Origin: Clostridia bacterium
GTDB lineage: Bacteria; Bacillota; Clostridia; Oscillospirales; CAG-272
DNA length: 16,728 nt
NCBI GenBank assembly: GCA_017958705.1
Contig: JAGDCE010000217.1
Coordinates: 1-16,728 of the forward strand
Direction: 5' to 3'
In this document: in pieces, positions 1-5,149 of the stretch
How the letters are laid out: each line of letters starts with the position of its first letter
How positions within the stretch are numbered: the first letter of the stretch is position 1
Translations under genes and position numbers: made by a program
The notes under the pieces: generated by a model
Told to the model about the DNA's origin: nothing
Databases searched by the model: none
The model's input: only the letters and a program-made list of their open reading frames with translations

Positions 1-106
1 GAGGGGGCCGAGCGACCGTAGGGGTCGGCGCCCTCGACGAATCGGTGCCCCGGGGGGCGGCGGGAGCAAGCCCCCGCCTTACTGCAAAAAAGCCCCAACG
101 GATGGT

Positions 107-148
107 GGGGGGAGGCGGGGGTTTGGGGGTGGTAGAAGGGGGGCGGGG
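107..148 (+). other. G-run cluster with G-quadruplex potential
   Basis: Five runs of four to six G occur close together: 107-112, 117-121, 125-129, 138-143 and 145-148. Loops are mostly 1-4 nt, with one of 8 nt. A second copy of the GGGGGTTTGGGGGTGG segment lies at 319-334. Quadruplex formation is inferred from this pattern alone. Confidence 0.4.
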
Positions 149-226
149 AATCCCCAAAAGCGCCGAGGGACGAGGCGCACGGAACGTCGCGCAGCGACAC
201 AAAAAAACGGCGGGAGCATCGGGGTT

Positions 227-254
227 CCCCGTTGCGAACTGGAGAGCAACGGGG
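227..254. repeat. 9-bp GC-rich hairpin
   Basis: CCCCGTTGC (227-235) pairs perfectly with GCAACGGGG (246-254) around a 10-nt loop. No T-tract follows on either strand, so it does not look like an intrinsic terminator. It is probably one more hairpin of the surrounding repeat mosaic. Confidence 0.5.
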
Positions 255-366
255 GTTCACGTAGCCGACCCCTACGGCCACGCGGCCCCCTCATTCGCAG
301 AATGACGGGAGGGGAACAGGGGGTTTGGGGGTGGCGAGGCGTGAGCCGAGCCGTGAGGGGTGGGAA

Positions 367-396
367 ACCCCCAAATTTGTCGCGCAGCGACTCCTT
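367..396 (+). repeat. 30-bp direct repeat, copy 1
   Basis: This 30-bp unit recurs at 513-542 with one mismatch (C versus A in the hairpin loop). Each copy contains a C5 run, AAATTT, and a GTCGC-GNA-GCGAC hairpin followed by TCCTT. The two copies flank the ATTTCAC hairpin array at 401-501. Confidence 0.75.
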
Positions 397-400
397 AACT

Positions 401-501
401 CGCCGCAGGCGAATTTCACTTGCCCGCAGGGCAAATTTCACTTGACGTCAGTCAAATTTCACGTTCCGCCCCCGGCGGAACATTTCACTCCGCGTAAGCG
501 G
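401..501 (+). repeat. Array of five small hairpins separated by ATTTCAC
   Basis: Five successive perfect stem-loops are present. They are CGCC-GCA-GGCG (401-411), TTGCCC-GCA-GGGCAA (420-434), TTGAC-GTCA-GTCAA (442-455), GTTCCGCC-CCC-GGCGGAAC (463-481) and CCGC-GTAA-GCGG (490-501). They are joined by ATTTCAC at 413-419, 435-441, 456-462 and 482-488. Stem sequences differ completely while pairing is kept, and four of the five loops are of GNA or GNNA type. The connector is constant and the stems vary, which is the reverse of a CRISPR array. The origin is unknown. It resembles REP-type structured intergenic repeats. Confidence 0.8.
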
Positions 502-512
502 CCGGGGTGGGG

Positions 513-542
513 ACCCCCAAATTTGTCGCGAAGCGACTCCTT
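513..542 (+). repeat. 30-bp direct repeat, copy 2
   Basis: This is the second copy of the unit at 367-396, with one substitution that turns the hairpin loop from GCA to GAA. It ends about 14 bp before the thrS terminator. Confidence 0.75.
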
Positions 543-555
543 TTTCCCACGACGC

Positions 556-589
556 AAAAAACCGCCGCATGACGCGGCGGATCTTTTTT
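556..589 (-). terminator. Intrinsic terminator of thrS
   Basis: Read on the minus strand, CCGCCGC pairs with GCGGCGG (arms 574-580 and 562-568, 5-nt loop) and is followed by six T. It starts 8 bp after the thrS stop codon. An opposite T-run at 584-589 lets it work on the plus strand too. Confidence 0.9.
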
Positions 590-596
590 GTTTTCC

Positions 597-2381
597 TTAT
601 TTTCTTTCCGCTATCCGTTTCAGCGCTTTTTCCGCAAATTCGGCAACGGTCATGACCTCGGTCTCGGCCGTGTCGCGGTCGCGTACGGAGATATTGTTCT
701 CCTCCGCTTCCTTTGCGCCGATTATGATCATATACGGCGCGCGGTCGACGGACTGCGCTTCTCTGATCTTGTATCCGATCTTCTCGTCGCGCTCGTCGAG
801 CACTACGCGAAGTCCCGCCGCTTCAAGCTCGTCCGTGACCTTCTGCGCGTAATCGAGCGTCTTTTCGCTGACCGGCAGCACCTTGACCTGCAGCGGGGCG
901 AGCCAGAGCGGGAATTTGCCCTTCGTCTCCTCGATTATATACGCCATAAAGCGGTCGAGCGAGCCGAGAATCGCGCGGTGGAGCACGACGGGCGTCTTCT
1001 TCTCGTCGTTCTTATCGACGTATTTCAGATCGAATTTAGCCGGCAGGCAGAAGTCGAGCTGGCAGGTGGACAGCGTTATCTCCGCGCCTACGGCGGGCTT
1101 GACGTTGACGTCGAGCTTCGGGCCGTAGAACGCCGCCTCGCCGATCTCCTCGGTATACTCTATGCCGAGCTGGTTCAGCACGTCGCGCAGAGCGTTTTCC
1201 GCCTTTTCCCACATCTCGTCGTCCTGGTGATATTTGACCTTGTCATCGGGATCGCGCAGCGAGAGCACGCAGCGGTAATCCGTGATCCCGAAATCCTTAT
1301 ACACGTCGAAGATCAGGTCGACCACGCGGCTGACCTCGTCCTTTATCTGATCCGGCGTGACGAACAGGTGCGCGTCGTTCTGGCAGAAGTGGCGTCCGCG
1401 CTCGATGCCTTTGAGCGTTCCGGACGACTCGAATCTGAAATCGTGCGCTATTTCGCCGATGCGGATCGGCAGATCGCGGTAGGAATGACCTCTGCTCGCG
1501 TAGATCATCATATGATGCGGGCAGTTCATCGGGCGGAGGACGAAGCTCTCGCCCTCGACCTCCATCGCCGGGAACATATTGTCTTTATAATGTTCCCAGT
1601 GACCGGAAGTCTGATACAGCGCGACTGTGCCGACGCACGGCGTCATAACGTGCTGATATCCGAGCTTGCGCTCTTTTTCCTTGATATAATTCTCAAGCTC
1701 CTGCCACACCGTGTAGCCGTTCGGCAGGAACATCGGCAGGCCCTTGCCTACGAGATCGTCCGTCATGAACAGGCGCATCTCCTTGCCGATCCTTCTGTGG
1801 TCGCGCTGTTCGGCCTCGGCCTGAAGTCTTAAGAATTCGTCGAGCTCCTCCTGCTTTGAGAACGCCGTGCCGTTTATACGCGTGAGCATCTTGTTGTTCT
1901 TGTCGTTCTTCCAGTACGCGCCGGACTGACCGGTGATACGGAATATCTTGAGCGCCTTCGTGTAGCAGAGGTGCGGACCGACGCACATATCGATATACTC
2001 GCCCTGCTGATAGAAGCTTATCACGGCGTCGTCCGGCAGATCGCCTATATGCTCGACCTTGTATTTCTCTCCTCTCTGCTCCATAAGCTCGATGGCTTCC
2101 TTACGCGGCAGGGTGAAGGCTTTGACCGGAAGATTTTCCTTTGTGATCTTCTTCATCTCAGCCTCGATCTTCGCCAGATCGTCGTCGGTCAGCTTTGTGT
2201 CGCCGAGATCTATATCGTAGTAGAAGCCCTTTTCGGTCGCGGGTCCGTAACCGAAATCGGCGTGCGGATAAAGGCGCTTCACCGCCTGTGCCATGACGTG
2301 CGCCGCCGTATGACGGATAATGTGCAGTTCTTCCTCCGGTGCGCATTCTCCGACGTGTCCGTCGTTGTAAACAACTTTCAT
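597..2381 (-). CDS. thrS: Threonyl-tRNA synthetase, short form without TGS domain
   Basis: This class II synthetase charges tRNA-Thr with threonine in the cytoplasm. The editing domain (about residues 20-200) has H24-x3-H28 and C133-x3-H137. The catalytic core carries the zinc ligands C287 (in MNCPHHM), H338 (in NDAHLF) and H468 (in VLHRAI), and motif 2 around RFESSG at 316-321. The anticodon-binding domain occupies about 500-594. I chose the start at 2381 because GGAGG lies 7 nt upstream; a longer frame would run back through the T-box terminator. The resulting 594 residues are about 50 fewer than the usual 640, and the missing part corresponds to the N-terminal TGS domain. It is a single-gene unit with its own promoter, T-box leader and terminator. 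The identification is secure. Lack of TGS is a direct reading of the sequence, but its effect is unknown. Confidence 0.97.
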   Translation of the reverse strand: MKVVYNDGHVGECAPEEELHIIRHTAAHVMAQAVKRLYPHADFGYGPATEKGFYYDIDLGDTKLTDDDLAKIEAEMKKITKENLPVKAFTLPRKEAIELMEQRGEKYKVEHIGDLPDDAVISFYQQGEYIDMCVGPHLCYTKALKIFRITGQSGAYWKNDKNNKMLTRINGTAFSKQEELDEFLRLQAEAEQRDHRRIGKEMRLFMTDDLVGKGLPMFLPNGYTVWQELENYIKEKERKLGYQHVMTPCVGTVALYQTSGHWEHYKDNMFPAMEVEGESFVLRPMNCPHHMMIYASRGHSYRDLPIRIGEIAHDFRFESSGTLKGIERGRHFCQNDAHLFVTPDQIKDEVSRVVDLIFDVYKDFGITDYRCVLSLRDPDDKVKYHQDDEMWEKAENALRDVLNQLGIEYTEEIGEAAFYGPKLDVNVKPAVGAEITLSTCQLDFCLPAKFDLKYVDKNDEKKTPVVLHRAILGSLDRFMAYIIEETKGKFPLWLAPLQVKVLPVSEKTLDYAQKVTDELEAAGLRVVLDERDEKIGYKIREAQSVDRAPYMIIIGAKEAEENNISVRDRDTAETEVMTVAEFAEKALKRIAERK

Positions 2382-2400
2382 TTTAAAACCTCCGAAAAAT

Positions 2401-2624
2401 ATAAAAACCCCTGATACGCCTTTATGACGTTCAAGGGTGCAAAAATTACACGGTCCCACCTTGGATTTCACTCGTTTTCCCTTAACGCGGGGCACGGCGG
2501 CGAATACTGCTTTTTCCTCGCCGCGGCTCAGAAGCGGTCTTCATCAGCGCTCCGTAAAGGACTTTCACCTGCCGTCCCCTCTCTGATACGTCTGCGCGGA
2601 TTACTGTCTTCATCTCTGCCTGTA
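2401..2624 (-). promoter_or_regulatory. T-box riboswitch leader of thrS, probably Thr-specific
   Basis: On the minus strand the leader contains the T-box antiterminator core AAGGTGGGACCGTG (2462 to 2449). Immediately after it comes an intrinsic terminator (2438 to 2401): CCCTTGA pairs with TCAGGGG, ACG pairs with CGT, and five T follow. Upstream is a stem I-like region that includes AGGTGAAAGTCC. On its 3' side lies TGAAGACCGCTTC (near 2550-2536), where ACC is a plausible threonine specifier codon. Binding of uncharged tRNA-Thr should favour read-through into thrS. The T-box core and terminator are clear; the specifier placement is by eye. Confidence 0.9.
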
Positions 2625-2630
2625 CCCGGG

Positions 2631-2659
2631 ATTATACTACTTTTTTTGCCGTTTGTCAA
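2631..2659 (-). promoter_or_regulatory. Housekeeping promoter of thrS
   Basis: A perfect TTGACA (2659 to 2654) and TATAAT (2636 to 2631) are separated by 17 bp. The start of transcription is expected near 2624, giving a leader of about 240 nt before the thrS start codon. Confidence 0.9.
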
Positions 2660-2691
2660 GTGTTTTTTGAAAAACGTTGCGGGACGGCCCG

Positions 2692-2829
2692 TCAGACGTC
2701 GCGGTCAAGGGCGCCGCCCTCGCTTTTCGCGGTGAACCGCTCCTTAATGTGCGCCGCGGCCGTGACGAGCTTCGCTATCGTGAAAAACCCGAATATTTTG
2801 ATCTTGTTTATGAGTTCTCTTATCACCAT
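2692..2829 (-). CDS. Small 45-residue protein of unknown function
   Basis: This frame begins with ATG at 2829, preceded by a strong GGAGGTGAT ribosome binding site, and ends with TGA at 2692. The product has a basic, partly hydrophobic first half (residues 1-32, with KIKIFGFFTIAKLV near 9-22) and a charged tail. The first half could be an amphipathic or short membrane-associated helix. I do not recognise the family. It sits between thrS and the divergent udk and has its own TTGACA-17-TATCAT promoter, which together with the ribosome binding site argues it is translated. A thrS-like T-box is absent from its short leader. I saw no clear intrinsic terminator before the thrS promoter, so transcripts might continue into thrS. 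Confidence 0.65.
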   Translation of the reverse strand: MVIRELINKIKIFGFFTIAKLVTAAAHIKERFTAKSEGGALDRDV

Positions 2830-2849
2830 AGATCACCTCCGGCAGGCTT

Positions 2850-2878
2850 ATGATATCATATATCAAGACAATTGTCAA
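2850..2878 (-). promoter_or_regulatory. Promoter of the 45-residue ORF, overlapped by two palindromes
   Basis: TTGACA (2878 to 2873) and TATCAT (2855 to 2850) are separated by 17 bp. The perfect palindromes GACAATTGTC (2867-2876) and TATGATATCATA (2849-2860) overlap the -35 and -10 elements and could be operator sites. Confidence 0.65.
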
Positions 2879-2924
2879 TAGTAAAATGAAATTTTTATCG
2901 AATTTCGAGAAATTTGTTTGACGC

Positions 2925-2953
2925 TTGACAATCGGGCGCGTATCTGTTATAAT
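2925..2953 (+). promoter_or_regulatory. Promoter of udk
   Basis: A perfect TTGACA (2925-2930) and TATAAT (2948-2953) are separated by 17 bp. GGAGGG at 2970-2975 lies 4 nt before the udk ATG, leaving a very short leader with no room for a riboswitch. Confidence 0.9.
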
Positions 2954-2979
2954 ATGTCAGCGATACATCGGAGGGACAT

Positions 2980-3594
2980 ATGAAAACCGTTATGATTGGC
3001 GTAGCCGGCGGCACGGGCTCCGGCAAATCCACTTTCACGAACAGGCTGAAAGCCGAATTCGGCGACAAAGTCAGCGTGATATATTACGACAACTACTACA
3101 AAAGACACGACGAGCTCCCGTTCTCCGAGCGTGAAAAGCTAAACTACGACCATCCCGACGCGTTCGAGACGGATCTTCTGCTCTCTCATCTGTCGGCGCT
3201 TCGCCGCGGTGAGACCGTCATGTGTCCGGTCTACGATTTCACGATACACAACCGCAGCGACAAAACGATCGCCGTAAAACCGTCCGAGGTCGTCATCGTC
3301 GAAGGTATCCTCGTGCTGAACGACAGCCGTCTGCGCGACATGCTCGACATAAAGATATACGTGGAAGCGGACGCCGACGAGCGCATCCTGCGCCGCGTGA
3401 TCCGCGACGTGAAGGAGCGCGGGCGCGACGTGGAGGGCATTGCGCGCCAGTATCTCTCGACGGTCAAGCCGATGCACTACGTCTACGTCGAGCCGACGAA
3501 GTCGCTCGCGGACATCGTCATAAACAGCGGCAAAAACGACGTCGCCTTCGATATCATAAAAGTCAAGATACAGGCGCTTTTGAACGGCAACTGA
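2980..3594 (+). CDS. udk: Uridine kinase (uridine/cytidine salvage)
   Basis: This 204-residue P-loop kinase phosphorylates uridine and cytidine to the monophosphates for pyrimidine salvage in the cytoplasm. The Walker A motif is G10-x4-G15-K16-S17. Family motifs follow: YYDNYY at 35-40, NYDHPDAFE at 55-63 (nucleoside binding), PVYDF at 83-87 and the lid-type RDVKERGR at 142-149. The length matches the usual 200-215 residues. The start is fixed by GGAGGG just upstream and by the conserved distance to Walker A. It is monocistronic, with its own consensus promoter and a terminator 5 bp after the stop, and is divergent from the 45-residue ORF. Phosphoribulokinase-family relatives are the only real alternative, and the length and motifs favour Udk. 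Confidence 0.95.
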   Translation: MKTVMIGVAGGTGSGKSTFTNRLKAEFGDKVSVIYYDNYYKRHDELPFSEREKLNYDHPDAFETDLLLSHLSALRRGETVMCPVYDFTIHNRSDKTIAVKPSEVVIVEGILVLNDSRLRDMLDIKIYVEADADERILRRVIRDVKERGRDVEGIARQYLSTVKPMHYVYVEPTKSLADIVINSGKNDVAFDIIKVKIQALLNGN

Positions 3595-3599
3595 GAACG

Positions 3600-3630
3600 A
3601 AAAAACAGGCTGAGACAGCCTGTTTTTTTA
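3600..3630. terminator. Bidirectional terminator between udk and the lipoprotein operon
   Basis: CAGGCT (3606-3611) and AGCCTG (3617-3622) form a stem around a 5-nt loop. An A-run precedes it and a seven-T run follows, so it terminates udk on the plus strand and the solute-binding-protein operon on the minus strand. Confidence 0.93.
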
Positions 3631-3641
3631 TTTATCCGCGA

Positions 3642-5111
3642 TCAGCCCACGCCGACCTTCTTGAGGAAGCTGTTAAGCTTCTTTTCGGCGGATTTGGAAG
3701 ACTTCTTGAACATGCTCGCGTAGTCGTTCTTGTTGTTGAAAACAAGATTGTTGTAGCCGGACGCGAGTCCGCCCCAGTCGTTGATGAGGCCGAGGTCGTA
3801 CATTCTGTTCTTGAAGATGATATCGAGCATCTCGATCGATTCAACGTCGCGCGTCGCGATGCCCTTGATCGCCTTTTCGATGAACTCCGGCACGATTATC
3901 TGGTGGCCGTAGTACGACATCGCTTCAAGGATTATGCCGCTCTTGTGGCAGTTGTCCACGGTCTTCTGATAGATCGGTATGCCGACGAGCGAGGCAGCCG
4001 GGTTGACGAACGTGACGTAATCGGGCTGCGACGCGTCGTATTTGGGCAGCGGCAGTATGCCGAAGTCGGTGTCCATGCTGCGGAAACCGATTATCGTGGC
4101 GAGCACTTCGCAGAAGAACAGCGCTCTGTCCTCCATGAACGCCTCCGCGATCAGCTCGTGCGCGGCCGCTCTGATGTGCACCCATTTGTGCGCGTCGATC
4201 GTCAACGACGTGTCGCGCATGACTTTGAGCGAATACGTCAGAACGTTCTGGACTTTTTCCTGGTTCGTCGCGTCTATGAACGGTATGTCGTCGTTGTCCT
4301 TCTGTACGAAGGAAAGACCGGCGGCGTAGAAGAAGCCGTAGCCCATATCCATATGCGTCGCAAACGCGTAAGTCGCCAGATGGTCCCATTCGCCGTTATC
4401 GTTCGGATGAGCGACGCCGGTATCCTTGAGCAGGTTGTAGAAGTAGTCGAACGTCCATCTGCCCTCTTTCACGACGGTGTAGAGGTCTTCAAGGTCGTGC
4501 GCCTCGGCAATGCGCTTGTTGAACATCATCGTCCAGGTCGCCTGGTCCTCCGTCGCGATTATGTCGCCGACGGTGTAGAACAGCTTGCCGCCGATCGACA
4601 GCTTCTCGTTTGCGCTCTGATCCCAGTAATGCTTTGACAGATCGATCGTCTCGACCTCTTTCAGATCGACGAGGTCGCCGTTCTCGGCGCTCGCGGCGAT
4701 CTTCGGCATTCTTGCGCAGACCGCGTCGTACGCTTTGTCGCCGGATTTCACGCTGTTTTTGAGCGATACCGTCGTATCGGCTGACGGCGTTACGACGATC
4801 TCCGTGCCGAATCTGTCCTTCATCGCAAGACAGCGCCTGTAAACGGCGTCGTTGACGTTATCGGAGTCCGACGCCTCCTCCTGATAAAGCGCGCCGTCGG
4901 TCGCCCAGAAGGAGCCTTCGCAGAGGATGTTGAATTCGCCGGGGAACATTTCGTCCGGCAGATCCGGTACGTAGTTCAGATCTTCGGTGACAACGGCTTC
5001 CGTCGATTCTTCCGTCGTTATCGCCTCGGTGTCGTCGCCTCCGCCCGCGCAGGCGGCAAGACACGACAGAACGGTCGCAAGCGACAGAAGCAAAACGATA
5101 AGTTTTCTCAT
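3642..5111 (-). CDS. Extracellular solute-binding-like lipoprotein, tandem copy B
   Basis: This 489-residue predicted lipoprotein should be anchored on the outer face of the membrane. A lipoprotein signal peptide occupies residues 1-20 with lipobox LAAC (C21), followed by an acidic, Thr/Glu-rich linker (about 22-50). The mature part resembles family 1 extracellular solute-binding proteins associated with carbohydrate ABC importers. The start at 5111 is chosen because AGGAGAG lies 5 nt upstream and the signal peptide then begins correctly; a start 14 codons earlier would spoil it. It is the last gene of a three-gene operon, 38 bp after a paralogue. Judged by eye the two are roughly three-quarters identical, and near the C-terminus a stretch of about 42 residues is the same in both. 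No permease or ATPase is adjacent, so transport is an inference; it could instead be a glycan-binding or sensory lipoprotein. Confidence 0.85.
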   Translation of the reverse strand: MRKLIVLLLSLATVLSCLAACAGGGDDTEAITTEESTEAVVTEDLNYVPDLPDEMFPGEFNILCEGSFWATDGALYQEEASDSDNVNDAVYRRCLAMKDRFGTEIVVTPSADTTVSLKNSVKSGDKAYDAVCARMPKIAASAENGDLVDLKEVETIDLSKHYWDQSANEKLSIGGKLFYTVGDIIATEDQATWTMMFNKRIAEAHDLEDLYTVVKEGRWTFDYFYNLLKDTGVAHPNDNGEWDHLATYAFATHMDMGYGFFYAAGLSFVQKDNDDIPFIDATNQEKVQNVLTYSLKVMRDTSLTIDAHKWVHIRAAAHELIAEAFMEDRALFFCEVLATIIGFRSMDTDFGILPLPKYDASQPDYVTFVNPAASLVGIPIYQKTVDNCHKSGIILEAMSYYGHQIIVPEFIEKAIKGIATRDVESIEMLDIIFKNRMYDLGLINDWGGLASGYNNLVFNNKNDYASMFKKSSKSAEKKLNSFLKKVGVG

Positions 5112-5149
5112 GATTTCTCTCCTGTTGATCAAATTATAACGGTAACGCG

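Larger units (their letters stand above)
1..292. repeat. Imperfect inverted repeat, arms 1-29 and 264-292
   Basis: Positions 1-29 match the reverse complement of 264-292 at 26 of 29 positions, including a perfect 14-bp core (16-29 with 264-277, GCCGACCCCTACGG in the right arm). The interior holds G-runs and two smaller hairpins. The arrangement resembles a small non-coding repeat element with terminal inverted repeats. I saw no clear target-site duplication, and the left arm begins exactly at the window edge, so it may extend further left. Confidence 0.55.
1..554. repeat. GC-rich non-coding repeat mosaic downstream of thrS
   Basis: I see no believable gene in this stretch. The open frames here give low-complexity Gly/Arg/Pro-rich translations and have no ribosome binding site. 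The DNA is instead a patchwork of short repeats and hairpins. These are an inverted repeat (1-29 with 264-292), G-runs (107-148), a strong hairpin (227-254), three copies of a GTCGC-GNA-GCGAC hairpin (186-198, 379-391, 525-537), a 16-bp direct repeat (117-132 and 319-334), two 30-bp direct repeats (367-396, 513-542) and a five-hairpin array (401-501). It lies between the thrS terminator and the window edge, so any gene on its far side is out of view. Confidence 0.75.

Noticed and set aside
45..441. Open frames of 86 and 120 codons in the GC-rich repeat region
   Set aside because: They are low in complexity (Gly/Arg/Pro runs), lack ribosome binding sites, overlap each other on opposite strands and lie across repeats and hairpins.
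401..501. CRISPR-like array
   Set aside because: The constant part is only 7 bp, the variable parts are self-complementary hairpins of 11-19 bp, and no cas genes are seen.
588..1832. Long plus-strand frame opposite thrS (414 codons)
   Set aside because: It is the antisense shadow of thrS, whose motifs are unmistakable; the frame has Arg/Asp/Val-rich shadow composition.
2382..2495. Extended N-terminus of thrS starting at 2495
   Set aside because: This stretch is the T-box core and terminator. The GGAGG-preceded ATG at 2381 is the natural start.
2662..2675. GTTTTTTGAAAAAC as terminator of the 45-residue ORF
   Set aside because: The stem is only A-T rich with almost no loop and overlaps the thrS -35 region; no convincing terminator structure.
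2660..2881. 73-codon plus-strand frame between thrS and udk
   Set aside because: It has no ribosome binding site, and the opposite strand carries a better-supported 45-residue frame with promoter and ribosome binding site.
3222..4637. 471-codon plus-strand frame over the end of udk and the lipoprotein gene
   Set aside because: It overlaps udk out of frame, crosses the bidirectional terminator and is antisense to a clear lipoprotein gene.
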